Shown: positions 33,270-44,838 of the stretch, one piece after another
Position numbering within the stretch: the stretch's first letter is position 1
Layout of the letters: each line of letters starts with the position of its first letter
Translations under genes and position numbers: made by a program
Origin: Flavobacterium psychrophilum
Lineage (GTDB): Bacteria; Bacteroidota; Bacteroidia; Flavobacteriales; Flavobacteriaceae
Reading direction: 5' to 3'
DNA: 64,000 nt
NCBI GenBank assembly: GCA_945872245.1
Contig: CAMBZB010000004.1
Location: forward strand, 40,821-104,820
The notes under the pieces: model-generated
Seen by the model: the letters and a program-made list of their open reading frames with translations, nothing else
Told to the model about the DNA's origin: nothing
The model's database searches: none

Positions 33270-33334
33270 CATTAGACCAACCTCTGGCGAAATCCGTGAA
33301 TGTTGCTCTTTTTAAAACCATAATAAAAAATAAA
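33270..33334 (+). promoter_or_regulatory. rplS 5' leader, possible ribosomal-protein autoregulatory RNA
   Basis: The 65-base leader before rplS contains CCAACCTCTGGCGAAATCC and GTGAATGTTGCTC, in which CAAC can pair with GTTG around a structured loop. Ribosomal leader RNAs for L19 have been proposed in Flavobacteria (from memory of published r-protein leader searches). Whether this matches that motif needs a covariance search. Confidence 0.4.
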
Positions 33335-33685
33335 ATGGCAGATTTAATGAAATTCGTTCAAGACGAATTTGTAACAAGAAAAGATTTCCCTGTATTCGGA
33401 GCTGGTGATACCATCACAGTTTTCTATGAAATTAAAGAGGGTGAAAAAACAAGAACACAGTTTTTTAAAGGTGTTGTTATTCAAAGAAGAGGTTCTGGAA
33501 ACACAGAAACTTTCACTATTCGTAAAATGTCAGGTTCAGTTGGTGTAGAACGTATCTTCCCAGTCAATTTGCCAGCTTTGCAAAAAATTGAAATCAACAA
33601 AAAAGGTCATGTCCGTAGAGCTAGAATTTTCTACTTCAGAGAACTTACTGGTAAAAAAGCCAAAATCAGAGATAAAAGAAGATAG
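33335..33685 (+). CDS. rplS: 50S ribosomal protein L19
   Basis: The protein has 116 residues from ATG 33335 (MADLMKFVQDEF), the standard length. The frame is open upstream to 33296, but that region is the leader and is not family-like. L19 signatures are FPVFGAGDTITVFYEIKEG, RTQFFKGVVIQRRGSGNTETFTIRKMS, GVERIFPVN and RAKIRDKRR-like basic C terminus. L19 sits at the 30S-50S interface. A strong terminator follows. Confidence 0.97.
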   Translation: MADLMKFVQDEFVTRKDFPVFGAGDTITVFYEIKEGEKTRTQFFKGVVIQRRGSGNTETFTIRKMSGSVGVERIFPVNLPALQKIEINKKGHVRRARIFYFRELTGKKAKIRDKRR

Positions 33686-33704
33686 TCAACTATCGCATCT
33701 TAAT

Positions 33705-33735
33705 AAAACTCCCAACCTGTTTGGGAGTTTTTTTT
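33705..33735 (+). terminator. intrinsic terminator of rplS
   Basis: AAAACTCCCAA (33705-33715) pairs with TTGGGAGTTTT (33721-33731) around CCTGT, followed by further T residues. Confidence 0.88.
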
Positions 33736-33861
33736 GAATAAAAATCGGGCTTTTGTTATAAAAAAATTTACACCTCCTTTTAGTTGAATCCTTTGTATTT
33801 TGATTTTGATAAAAAAAGAACTCAATTTTCAACAATTCGCTTTGAGGAAAATAAAAAATAA

Positions 33862-36201
<2,340 letters not shown>

Positions 36202-36229
36202 TCTGATTTTTGCAATCAATACTACCATT

Positions 36230-36260
36230 AAAAAGGCAACTGAAATCAGTTGCCTTTTTT
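36230..36260 (+). terminator. intrinsic terminator of icd
   Basis: AAAAAGGCAACTG (36230-36242) pairs perfectly with CAGTTGCCTTTTT (36247-36259) around a four-base loop, followed by T. Confidence 0.9.
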
Positions 36261-36338
36261 TATCTATACAACATTTTAACATTTGTTACTCTCCAATTGC
36301 ATTTTATTTAACGAAATTTACATCCTAAAATTTTAGAA

Positions 36339-38738
36339 ATGATTTCAAAGAAAATTATTGCCTTATTCCTATTTTTTTTAATTGCTTTACCTTCCTTTTC
36401 CCAGGACAGGAGTTTTAGTGAAACAGCGAAGCAAAAATTTACGTTAAGCGGAACCATTACCGATGCCGGCAGTAATGAAACCTTGATTGGAGTAAATATT
36501 TCAATACCCGAATTAAAAACCGGTGTAACTACCAATGAATACGGGTTTTATTCACTCACGTTACCAAAAGGAACTTATAAAATCAAAATTACCTATTTAG
36601 GTTATCAAACTATTGAAGAAACGGTAAGTCTAAACCAAAACATTAAAAATAATTTCAAACTTATCGGCAGTGAAAGTGTTTTGCAGGAAGTTGTCATTAC
36701 GGAAAAGAAAACAAGCAACATCCGAAAACCCGAAATGAGTGTAAACAAACTATCCATATCGACCATCAAAAAAATGCCTGTGGTTTTAGGTGAAACGGAC
36801 ATTTTAAAATCTATTTTATTGCTTCCAGGAGTTACAAGTGCCGGTGAAGGACAATCCGGATTTAATGTTCGTGGTGGTGGCGCAGATCAAAATTTAATTT
36901 TATTGGATGAAGCAACTATATTCAATTCGTCCCATGTTTTTGGTTTTTTCTCTGTATTCAATCCGGACGCCATCAAAGATTTAAAGTTATATAAGGGCGG
37001 TATTCCAGCTCGTTTTGGAGGAAGAGCTTCATCTGTTTTGGATATTTACCAAAAAGAAGGGAATAGCAACTCCTTTCATATAAATGGTGGTGTTGGCTTA
37101 ATCTCCAGCCGTCTATTAGCGGAGGGGCCAATTGTAAAAGATAAAGGCTCATTCCTTATCGGAGCAAGAACATCTTATGCCCACTTGTTCCTTAAACTGG
37201 CAGATAATAAGAACTCGGCTTCCTTTTATGATTTGAATGCCAAATTTAATTACAAATTAAACGACAACAACAGCCTTTATATTTCAAGTTATTTTGGAAG
37301 GGATTTTTTCAATATAAGCGAACAGTTTCAAAACACATACGGAAACAGCACCTTCAATTTAAGATGGAATCATATATTTTCAGAGCGATTATTTTCTAAT
37401 GTTTCCGCTATTTTTAGTGATTATTATTATGGATTAACCATTACCTCTGTCGGTTTTGATTGGCAATCGAGCATTAAAAACTTTAATTTGAAATACGATT
37501 TAAAATACTATATGAATGACAAAATCAAATTGAATTTTGGTTTAAATTCTATTTATTATAAATTCAATCCTGGAACAATTGCACCAATAGATGAAGCTTC
37601 AAGCATCAATTTCAGTCAACTAGATAAAAAAAATGCTTTTGAACCTTCACTTTATGCAGAAGCAGAACATCAAGCTACTGAAAAATTGTCTTTTTTATAT
37701 GGCTTACGCTACAGTATATTTTACAGATTGGGAGCTTCAACTATAAATTTATACAAAGACAATCAAGCAGTCACTTTTAATGACCAATTCAAAATTTACG
37801 AAAAAGGAGTTCCAAATGAAACTAAACCTTATGGTTATAATGAAGTAATCACTTCCTTTTCGAACTTGGAACCGCGTTTTTCGAGTTCTTACGTATTAGA
37901 CGAAAAATCTTCGATAAAGATGAGTTACAATCGAATGGTGCAATACCTGCAGTTAGTTTCAAACACGGCCTCACCCACTCCATTGGATATTTGGACCCCG
38001 AGCGACCAATACATAAAACCTCAAATCGCAGATCAAGTTGCTATTGGCTATTTTAGAAATTTCAAGGACGACATGTATTCTTTAGAAATTGAAAGTTTTT
38101 ACAAAAAAGTAAAAAACAGAATTGACTACATTGATGGCGCAGATTTAATTGCGAACAACGCCATCGAACAAGTCGTGCTCAATGGTCAATTGAGAACCTA
38201 TGGTTTAGAATTAATGCTTCGCAAAAATACCGGAAAAATCAACGGTTGGATTGCTTATACGTTATCCAATTCCGAACAACAAACTCCAGGCAGAACTCCA
38301 ACTGAATCCGGAATCAACAACGGAAATTGGTACAAATCGGGCTATCACAAATTACATAATTTGGCAGTAACGGCCAATTATAGTTTAAATCCAAAATGGT
38401 CCTTCGGAGGCAACTTCATTCTTCAGTCAGGCCAACCGGTTACTTTTCCGGACGGCCAATATGAATATCAAGGAATCGTTGTTCCAAGCTATGGCCCAAG
38501 AAACAAAAACAACCTACCTTTATACCACCATTTAGACATCTCAGCAACTTACATTCCTAAACCCACTAAAAGAAAAGGATGGCAAGGCGAATGGGTATTT
38601 AGCATTTACAATATTTACAATCGAAAAAACGCAGCTTCCATTAGCTTCAGGGAAAACCAGACCTCTGGTGCAAACGAAGCCGTTAAGTTGTCCATTTTCG
38701 GAGCAGTGCCATCCGTAAGTTATAATTTCAAATTCTAA
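36339..38738 (+). CDS. TonB-dependent receptor with carboxypeptidase-regulatory-like N-terminal domain
   Basis: The 799-residue outer-membrane protein has a signal peptide (ending LPSFSQD). It then has a CarboxypepD_reg-like beta-sandwich (about 30-115, FTLSGTITDAGSNETLIGVNI), a plug domain (about 125-235, with LLPGVTSAGEGQSGFNVRGGGADQNLILLDEA) and a 22-stranded barrel ending in a C-terminal aromatic (SVSYNFKF). Such receptors import ligands using TonB energy. It is not a SusC homologue by the partner: the next gene, four bases on, is a DUF4249 lipoprotein, not SusD. The ligand is unknown. Confidence 0.93.
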   Translation: MISKKIIALFLFFLIALPSFSQDRSFSETAKQKFTLSGTITDAGSNETLIGVNISIPELKTGVTTNEYGFYSLTLPKGTYKIKITYLGYQTIEETVSLNQNIKNNFKLIGSESVLQEVVITEKKTSNIRKPEMSVNKLSISTIKKMPVVLGETDILKSILLLPGVTSAGEGQSGFNVRGGGADQNLILLDEATIFNSSHVFGFFSVFNPDAIKDLKLYKGGIPARFGGRASSVLDIYQKEGNSNSFHINGGVGLISSRLLAEGPIVKDKGSFLIGARTSYAHLFLKLADNKNSASFYDLNAKFNYKLNDNNSLYISSYFGRDFFNISEQFQNTYGNSTFNLRWNHIFSERLFSNVSAIFSDYYYGLTITSVGFDWQSSIKNFNLKYDLKYYMNDKIKLNFGLNSIYYKFNPGTIAPIDEASSINFSQLDKKNAFEPSLYAEAEHQATEKLSFLYGLRYSIFYRLGASTINLYKDNQAVTFNDQFKIYEKGVPNETKPYGYNEVITSFSNLEPRFSSSYVLDEKSSIKMSYNRMVQYLQLVSNTASPTPLDIWTPSDQYIKPQIADQVAIGYFRNFKDDMYSLEIESFYKKVKNRIDYIDGADLIANNAIEQVVLNGQLRTYGLELMLRKNTGKINGWIAYTLSNSEQQTPGRTPTESGINNGNWYKSGYHKLHNLAVTANYSLNPKWSFGGNFILQSGQPVTFPDGQYEYQGIVVPSYGPRNKNNLPLYHHLDISATYIPKPTKRKGWQGEWVFSIYNIYNRKNAASISFRENQTSGANEAVKLSIFGAVPSVSYNFKF

Positions 38739-38742
38739 AATT

Positions 38743-39567
38743 ATGAAAATCTCAAAATATATTTCGCTAATCGTTTTCACACTATTCTTCTTGAGTTGTG
38801 AAGAAGTTGTCAATGTCAATTTGGATACTACTAAACCCCGTTTAGTAATTGATGCCGCCATAAATTGGCAGAATAAACAAACTGAGAAGTCTCCTCAAAA
38901 AATTATTTTATCCACCACAACTGATTTTTATGGCAATTTGGTTCCAAAGGTATCCGACGCTATTGTTTCCATAAAAAACAGCGAAAATGCCAGTTGGACA
39001 TTCTCAGAAGGGCAAAATGCAGGAGAATACCTTTGCGATGATTTCACACCTATAATTGGAGAAACCTATACTTTGACCGTTATCTACAACGACGAAACCT
39101 ACACTGCAACCGAAACCATGCAATCCGTAACTGCCATAGATGAGATTAAACCAAAGAACGATGGTGGTTTTTCGGGCAAGGATTATGGAATCGAAGTTTA
39201 TTTTAAAGATCCAATCGCTGAAAATTTCTATATGGTGAAGTTTATGCCTGAAATTTATAAATCACCCAGTTTTCAAGTTATCGGTGATAAGTTCACAAAC
39301 GGAAATCAAAAATCTTGGAGATTTAGTGACGAGGATTTAAAACAAGGAACCAATATTGTTATCACTCATTACGGAATTTCAGAAGCCTATTACAACTATA
39401 TGAACAAAATCATATCCATAGCCAATAGTTCTGCAGGTGGAAGTCCTTTTCAAACTCCTCCTGCAACCGTTAGAGGAAATATTGTCAACTCAACTGATGC
39501 TGCAAATTATGCTTTAGGTTATTTTTCTTTGAGTGAAGTTGATGTTACAAATTATGTCATTCAATAA
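38743..39567 (+). CDS. DUF4249 lipoprotein, partner of the TonB receptor
   Basis: The 274-residue protein has a lipoprotein signal (LFFLSC, lipidation at Cys19) followed by EEVVNVNLDTTKPRLVIDAAINW, which is the DUF4249 opening. DUF4249 proteins are regularly encoded after TonB-dependent receptors in Bacteroidota and are thought to be surface-exposed partners comparable to SusD, but their function is not proven. The four-base spacing shows an operon. The length is at the short end, but the ending looks complete. Confidence 0.9.
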   Translation: MKISKYISLIVFTLFFLSCEEVVNVNLDTTKPRLVIDAAINWQNKQTEKSPQKIILSTTTDFYGNLVPKVSDAIVSIKNSENASWTFSEGQNAGEYLCDDFTPIIGETYTLTVIYNDETYTATETMQSVTAIDEIKPKNDGGFSGKDYGIEVYFKDPIAENFYMVKFMPEIYKSPSFQVIGDKFTNGNQKSWRFSDEDLKQGTNIVITHYGISEAYYNYMNKIISIANSSAGGSPFQTPPATVRGNIVNSTDAANYALGYFSLSEVDVTNYVIQ

Positions 39568-39654
39568 AGAGCTAATTCTTTCTGATTTTTGGATTTTTCA
39601 TACATTTACAAAAAATCTGAATTCTATATTCTGAAATCAAAAATCTGAAATCAA

Positions 39655-40317
39655 ATGTCTTCACACCATATTGTCCGCGATGACCAAGAACCCGCTTTAA
39701 TTATTGCTAACGGTGCTTCCTGCAATATCGAATTATTGGGACAATTACTCGAATGGTCGCCTTTGGTTATTGTGTTGGACTCCGCCATGGAGCGCGTTTT
39801 GGAATTGGGCATAAAAGTCGATGTGTTGTTGGGTGATTTCGACCGCGGTTTCGATGCCAATTATTATAAAGAAACGCATTTTCCATTAGAAATTGTCCAC
39901 ACGCCAGACCAAAACAAAACCGATTTAGAGAAAGCCTTCGATTATCTTATAGAAAGAAAAATTCCTGCTGCAAACGTGGTTTGGGCCACCGGAAAACGGG
40001 CTGATCACACCATAACAAACTTGACAAATATTACTCGATACCGGGATTTATTGAAAATCGTGGTACTAGACGACCATTCAAAAGTCTTTTTATTGCCCAA
40101 AAAATTCGAAAAATGGTATCCTGCCAATACCCCTATTTCTCTCATCCCGATTGGAAACGTTACAGGAGTCCATTCCGAAAATCTATTTTACCCATTAGCA
40201 AACGAAACCCTAACCATGGGATACAGAACCGGAAGTAGCAATCACGTAATTATAGATGGAATGGTCACCATAGCACACGAAGAAGGCGATTTGTTATTGA
40301 TGGAATGTTGGGATTAG
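39655..40317 (+). CDS. thiamine pyrophosphokinase
   Basis: The 220-residue protein has the TPK catalytic core: IIANGASCN, VIVLDSAMERVLELGIKVDVLLGDFDRG (acidic residues binding Mg-ATP, GDFD at 60-63), HTPDQNKTDLEKAFDYL and WATGKRADHTITNLTNI. The C-terminal beta-domain with SLIPIGNVTGVHSENLFYPL binds thiamine. It transfers pyrophosphate from ATP to thiamine to make the cofactor TPP. It is cytosolic. Upstream lies a simple-sequence region (about 39610-39655) of CTGAAATCAAA-like repeats. Confidence 0.92.
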   Translation: MSSHHIVRDDQEPALIIANGASCNIELLGQLLEWSPLVIVLDSAMERVLELGIKVDVLLGDFDRGFDANYYKETHFPLEIVHTPDQNKTDLEKAFDYLIERKIPAANVVWATGKRADHTITNLTNITRYRDLLKIVVLDDHSKVFLLPKKFEKWYPANTPISLIPIGNVTGVHSENLFYPLANETLTMGYRTGSSNHVIIDGMVTIAHEEGDLLLMECWD

Positions 40318-40619
40318 TCTTCAGATTGCAGATTGCAGTTTTCAGTTTTCAGAGACAGCAAATTTGTCACATCGAGACTTTCGTCTAAGCTAAAGACACT
40401 CTAAAATCGAGATACTAAAGAGCATGTTATCGACTGCGCTCAAACTGACAATGAAGTAATCTATATATCAAAATAGCACCTTTTTTAAACTATGATAAAA
40501 AGTCTAAAATCTGTTATTTACCAAAATCAATCTGCATTCTGCCACCTGCATACTGCTATATGAAATCTGCATTCTGAAATCGCTATAAATCAACTATCTT
40601 TGCTGTCTGAATTCAAAAA
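40318..40619. other. 302-base intergenic region with simple and dispersed repeats
   Basis: No gene is visible. From left to right there is a heptad-periodic array (CAGATTG twice, CAGTTTT twice, about 40322-40351), a second copy of the Bacteroidota-type palindromic repeat (40364-40451, flanked by TTGTCA/TGACAA, core TCGACTGCGCTC at 40430-40441), an AT-rich stretch, and repeated TCTGCATTCTG phrases at about 40531-40580. The rlmF promoter is at the right end. Confidence 0.7.
40595..40602 (+). promoter_or_regulatory. -7 promoter element of rlmF
   Basis: TATCTTTG matches TAnnTTTG, 17 bases before the ATG. Confidence 0.5.
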
Positions 40620-41564
40620 ATGAAACTGAAACAGATTACCGAAAAAACGAATTTACATCCCAGAAACCAACACCGATTGGGATATAATTTTGAACAATTA
40701 ATTGCAACTTGTCCTGAACTTCAACAATTTGTGGATATCAACGAATATCAAATCAAAACTGTTGATTTCAGCAATACAAAAGCCGTAAAAGCACTCAATA
40801 AAGCCTTATTAATTGGCCATTACGACATCCAAAATTGGGATATTCCCCAAGATTATTTGTGTCCACCCATTCCGGGAAGAGTTGATTACATTCATTATAT
40901 CGCCGATTTATTGGCTTCCAACAATAACGGAATAATTCCAGAAGGTGAAAATGTTCAAGTGTTGGATATTGGCATCGGTGCCAATTGTATTTATCCCATA
41001 TTAGGAAACTCCGTTTATGGTTGGTCATTTGTTGGCACTGAAATAGATGAAAAAGCCATTCAAAACTGCAAAAAAATCATTGACGCAAACCCAAAATTGA
41101 TAGATCCCATCAGTTTGCAATTGCAAACTGAATCGCGTTTTATTTTTAAAAACATCATCACGCCCGAAGATCGATTTTCGTTCACGATTTGCAATCCCCC
41201 TTTTCACAACTCCCAAGAAGAAGCAACAAAAGCATCCATTCGTAAAATCAACAATCTCGAAAATACTAGAACCAATACCCCTGTTCTTAATTTTGGAGGG
41301 CATAACGCCGAATTATGGTGTGAAGGTGGCGAATCTGGCTTCGTGACACAAATGATTTTCGAAAGTGCCAAATACCCCATGCAATGCCTTTGGTTTACGA
41401 CTTTAGTTTCCAAGAAAGAGAATCTGTCGAGTTTTTACAAAACGTTAAACAAAGTAAATATAGCCGATGTAAAGACAATCAATATGGCTCAAGGTCAGAA
41501 AACCAGCCGAATACTGGCCTGGACTTTCCAAACGGAAGCGCAACAGAAGAATTGGAAGTTTTAA
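40620..41564 (+). CDS. rlmF: 23S rRNA (adenine1618-N6)-methyltransferase RlmF
   Basis: The 314-residue protein matches RlmF (YbiN). It opens LHPRNQHRLGYNFEQLIATCPEL, and the sequence DFSNTKAVKALNKALL-x-HYDIQNWDIPQDYLCPPIPGRVDYIHYIADLL is a family signature. Motif I is VLDIGIGANCIYPILG and the catalytic motif is NPPFHNS, as expected for N6-adenine methylation. It makes m6A1618 in 23S rRNA. It is cytosolic and has its own promoter. Confidence 0.94.
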   Translation: MKLKQITEKTNLHPRNQHRLGYNFEQLIATCPELQQFVDINEYQIKTVDFSNTKAVKALNKALLIGHYDIQNWDIPQDYLCPPIPGRVDYIHYIADLLASNNNGIIPEGENVQVLDIGIGANCIYPILGNSVYGWSFVGTEIDEKAIQNCKKIIDANPKLIDPISLQLQTESRFIFKNIITPEDRFSFTICNPPFHNSQEEATKASIRKINNLENTRTNTPVLNFGGHNAELWCEGGESGFVTQMIFESAKYPMQCLWFTTLVSKKENLSSFYKTLNKVNIADVKTINMAQGQKTSRILAWTFQTEAQQKNWKF

Positions 41565-41598
41565 GTTTTTCTAAACTCTTTTTTCTTGATTTCCTTTG

Positions 41599-41606
41599 TA
41601 ACTTTG
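41599..41606 (+). promoter_or_regulatory. -7 promoter element of uvrB
   Basis: TAACTTTG matches TAnnTTTG, 19 bases before the uvrB ATG. No SOS-like operator was recognised. Confidence 0.5.
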
Positions 41607-41625
41607 CGATTCTGAAAAAGATTAA

Positions 41626-43614
41626 ATGAAATTTCAAGTTATCTCCGATTACCAGCCCAAAGGCGACCAACCGCAAGCTATTGAAAAATTAGCGCATGGA
41701 ATTGAAGCTGGCGAACGCTATCAAACTTTGCTTGGAGTTACCGGTTCAGGAAAAACTTTTACGGTTGCCAATGTCATTCAAGAAGTGCAAAAACCTACCT
41801 TGATTTTGGCACACAACAAAACCTTGGCGGCGCAATTGTACTCGGAATTCAAGCAGTTTTTTCCGAATAATGCCGTGGAATATTTCGTCTCTTATTACGA
41901 TTATTACCAGCCCGAGGCTTTTATGCCCGTTACCGGCGTTTTCATCGAAAAGGATTTATCCATCAACGAAGAACTAGAAAAGATGCGTTTGAGCACTACT
42001 TCTTCCCTACTTTCGGGGCGAAGAGATATTATTGTCGTGGCATCGGTTTCTTGTATTTATGGTATTGGAAATCCAGTTGAATTCCAAAAGAATGTCATTG
42101 CCATCGAGAAAAACCAAATTATTTCCCGCACCAAATTATTGCATAGTTTGGTTCAAAGTTTATATTCCAGAACCGAAGCCGATTTCAATCCGGGAAATTT
42201 CCGAATCAAAGGCGACACGCTCGAAGTCTATCCCAGTTATGCCGACGAGGCGTTTCGAATTCATTTCTTTGGGGATGAAATTGAAGAAATCGAGGCCTTT
42301 GATGTCAAGACTTCCAAAGTAATTGAACGACACGACCAACTCACGATTTATCCCGCCAATATGTTCGTGACTTCGCCTGATGTGTTGCAAAACGCGATTT
42401 GGGAAATCCAACAGGATTTGGTCAAGCAAGTCGATTATTTCAAGGAAATAGGCAAGCATCTCGAAGCCAAAAGACTGGAAGAACGCACCAATTTTGACTT
42501 GGAAATGATTCGCGAATTGGGCTATTGCTCTGGAATTGAAAACTATTCCCGTTACCTCGACGGAAGGGAAGCTGGCACTAGACCATTCTGTTTATTGGAT
42601 TATTTTCCCAAAGATTTCTTGATGGTGGTCGATGAAAGTCACGTCACGCTTTCACAAGTGCACGCCATGTATGGTGGCGACAGAAGCCGAAAAGAAAACT
42701 TGGTGGAATACGGTTTCCGCCTCCCAGCTGCCATGGACAATCGTCCCTTGAAATTTGAGGAATTTGAAGCGATGCAAAACCAGGTCATTTATGTTTCAGC
42801 AACGCCAGCCGATTATGAATTGCAGAAAACGGATGGTGTCTATATCGAACAAGTCATTCGACCAACCGGGTTGTTGGATCCCATTATTGAAATTCGTCCG
42901 AGTTTAAATCAAATAGATGATTTGATTGAGGAAATTCAGGTACGAGCCGAGATTGACGAACGCGTCTTGGTTACTACTTTAACCAAAAGAATGGCTGAAG
43001 AATTGGCCAAATATTTGACCAAAGTTTCCATCCGGTGTCGTTACATCCATTCCGATGTGGATACATTGGAACGTATTGAAATTATGCAGGATTTGCGAAA
43101 AGGACTGTTCGATGTTCTGATTGGCGTGAATTTACTGCGTGAAGGATTGGATTTACCGGAAGTTTCCCTAGTAGCCATTCTCGATGCCGACAAGGAAGGG
43201 TTTTTACGAAGCCATCGTTCATTAACCCAAACCATAGGCCGAGCTGCGAGAAACCTCAACGGAAAAGCAATTATGTATGCCGACAAAATTACGGCGAGTA
43301 TGCAAAAAACCATTGACGAGACCAATTATCGAAGAACCAAACAAATTAATTTCAACATTGCAAACAATCAAGTTCCAGAAGCATTAAACAAGAAAATAGA
43401 GAGTGCCTTTACCAAAAATCCTTTGGTAGATTATGAATTGGGCTACACTGCTTCCATAGCCGCGGAACCCACCGCGGAATACCTTACGAAACCTGAAATT
43501 GAAAAACGGATTCGCGAGAAACGAAAAGCAATGGAGAAAGCCGCAAAAGACTTGGATTTTATGCAAGCCGCAAAATTGCGAGATGATATCAAAGTGTTGC
43601 AGGATAAAATATAA
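41626..43614 (+). CDS. uvrB: excinuclease ABC subunit B (UvrB)
   Basis: The 662-residue protein is full length. Walker A is GVTGSGKTFT (37-46), the beta-hairpin region reads VSYYDYYQPEAFMP, helicase motifs include VDESHVTLSQVHAMYGGDRSRKENLVEYGFRLPAAMDNRPL, VSATPADYE and the final QTIGRAARN. The C-terminal UVR motif (EKRIREKRKAMEKAAKDLDFMQAAKLRDDIKVLQ) contacts UvrC. UvrB verifies damage in nucleotide excision repair with UvrA and UvrC. Confidence 0.97.
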   Translation: MKFQVISDYQPKGDQPQAIEKLAHGIEAGERYQTLLGVTGSGKTFTVANVIQEVQKPTLILAHNKTLAAQLYSEFKQFFPNNAVEYFVSYYDYYQPEAFMPVTGVFIEKDLSINEELEKMRLSTTSSLLSGRRDIIVVASVSCIYGIGNPVEFQKNVIAIEKNQIISRTKLLHSLVQSLYSRTEADFNPGNFRIKGDTLEVYPSYADEAFRIHFFGDEIEEIEAFDVKTSKVIERHDQLTIYPANMFVTSPDVLQNAIWEIQQDLVKQVDYFKEIGKHLEAKRLEERTNFDLEMIRELGYCSGIENYSRYLDGREAGTRPFCLLDYFPKDFLMVVDESHVTLSQVHAMYGGDRSRKENLVEYGFRLPAAMDNRPLKFEEFEAMQNQVIYVSATPADYELQKTDGVYIEQVIRPTGLLDPIIEIRPSLNQIDDLIEEIQVRAEIDERVLVTTLTKRMAEELAKYLTKVSIRCRYIHSDVDTLERIEIMQDLRKGLFDVLIGVNLLREGLDLPEVSLVAILDADKEGFLRSHRSLTQTIGRAARNLNGKAIMYADKITASMQKTIDETNYRRTKQINFNIANNQVPEALNKKIESAFTKNPLVDYELGYTASIAAEPTAEYLTKPEIEKRIREKRKAMEKAAKDLDFMQAAKLRDDIKVLQDKI

Positions 43615-43662
43615 TCACTTAAGGCTCAAAAAAATCTATCTTTACAAACAAAATATATAACA

Positions 43663-44130
43663 ATGACAAATAACGATATCCTCAAAAAACTACGTGTTGC
43701 CTTGATGTTACGAGACGATCAAATAGTTGAAATACTAGAATTAGTAGATTTTAGAATTTCAAAATCAGAATTAGGTGCTTTTTTCCGCGCCGAAGACCAC
43801 CCTAATTATGTGGAATGTGGCGACCAAGTGTTACGGAATTTCCTAAATGGCTTGGTTATTCACCTCCGTGGTACAAAGGAAAATCCTAAGAACCCAACGG
43901 CCGTTTTAGCTAAACATAAAGCTCAAATACCCGCAAAAGAAGGTCAGAAAGACAGACCAGAATTTAAGGCAAAACCAAAAGACGAAGACAGAGCAAGAGG
44001 AGATCAAGCCCCCTCTAAATCGAAACCCGCCGCAAAAAGAACTTCCAAAAAAGAATTCCCAAAAGGGAATAACAAAATACAGGTGGTAGAAAAAGTAAAA
44101 TTTAATTTCGGGAAGAACAAAAAATCATAA
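43663..44130 (+). CDS. DUF1456 (YehS-like) protein with basic tail
   Basis: The 155-residue protein has the DUF1456 helical domain in residues 1-70 (ILKKLRVALMLRDDQIVEILELVDFRISKSELGAFFRAEDHPNY, QVLRNFLNGLVIHLRG). A lysine-rich, low-complexity tail of about 80 residues follows. E. coli YehS has two such domains; here only one and a half seem present before the tail. The tail suggests nucleic-acid or ribosome contact, which is inference. It shares one base with the next gene (TAATG). Confidence 0.85.
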   Translation: MTNNDILKKLRVALMLRDDQIVEILELVDFRISKSELGAFFRAEDHPNYVECGDQVLRNFLNGLVIHLRGTKENPKNPTAVLAKHKAQIPAKEGQKDRPEFKAKPKDEDRARGDQAPSKSKPAAKRTSKKEFPKGNNKIQVVEKVKFNFGKNKKS

Positions 44131-44798
44131 TGGGAAGAACGGCTTTGATTATTGGCAGCACTGGATTGATCGGTTCCCAACTTTTAGAACTTCTTTTAGA
44201 AAGTAAGGAATATTCAACAGTAATTGCCTTTGTCAAAAGAGATTCAGGTATTCAGCACCCGAAATTAAAGCAACATATCATCGATTTTGATAGACCGGAA
44301 ACTTATCGGGAATTAGTCGTTGGTGATGATTTCTTTTGTACCATTGGAACGACCATAAAAAATGTCGGGAGCCAGGAGGCTTTCAGAAAAGTAGATTTTG
44401 AATACCCCCAGCAATTTGCTAAAATCGCCCTTGAAAACAAAGTCAAACAATTCTTGATTGTTTCCTCTCTTGGCGCTGACACTAATTCCTCAAATTTTTA
44501 CTTAAAAACAAAAGGGGAAATTCAAGATTTTATCAAAAAATGTCCCTTAGAAAGTGTTTCCGTATTTCAACCTTCCCTCCTTTTAGGAAATCGAGCCGAA
44601 TTTAGAGTGGGAGAAAAAATCGGCACCTTTTTTATGAAACTTTTTTCATTTTTGCTTATCGGCAATTTAAGAAAATACAAACCCATACAGAGTGAGGCTG
44701 TTGCTAACGCTATGTTTATCATTGCCCAAAAGAACAACAAAGGATTTCATATTATAGAGTCTGATAATATACAAGAAATTGCAAACAAAAAATCCTGA
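44130..44798 (+). CDS. NAD(P)-binding epimerase/HTATIP2-like protein
   Basis: The 222-residue protein has an atypical short-chain dehydrogenase Rossmann fold. The dinucleotide-binding motif is LIIGSTGLIGSQLLELLL, the central FCTIGTTIKNVGSQEAFRKVDFEYPQQFAKIAL segment resembles HTATIP2/TIP30-like oxidoreductases, and VSVFQPSLLLGNR follows. The catalytic Tyr-x-x-x-Lys appears as FYLKTKGE, so activity of the usual type is plausible. It is coupled to the DUF1456 gene by a one-base overlap. The stop codon lies within the stem of the terminator. Confidence 0.85.
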   Translation: MGRTALIIGSTGLIGSQLLELLLESKEYSTVIAFVKRDSGIQHPKLKQHIIDFDRPETYRELVVGDDFFCTIGTTIKNVGSQEAFRKVDFEYPQQFAKIALENKVKQFLIVSSLGADTNSSNFYLKTKGEIQDFIKKCPLESVSVFQPSLLLGNRAEFRVGEKIGTFFMKLFSFLLIGNLRKYKPIQSEAVANAMFIIAQKNNKGFHIIESDNIQEIANKKS

Positions 44799-44815
44799 GT
44801 GAAAGCTCAGGATTT
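44791..44815. terminator. bidirectional intrinsic terminator
   Basis: AATCCTGAG (44791-44799) pairs with CTCAGGATT (44806-44814), with A-run before and T-run after, between convergent genes. The TGA stop of the upstream gene is part of the stem. Confidence 0.85.
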
Positions 44816-44838
44816 TTATCTTATAACTATTTCTTTAA

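Noticed and set aside
43041..43325. 94-residue minus-strand frame within uvrB
   Set aside because: It is an antisense shadow of conserved helicase motifs; there is no independent support.
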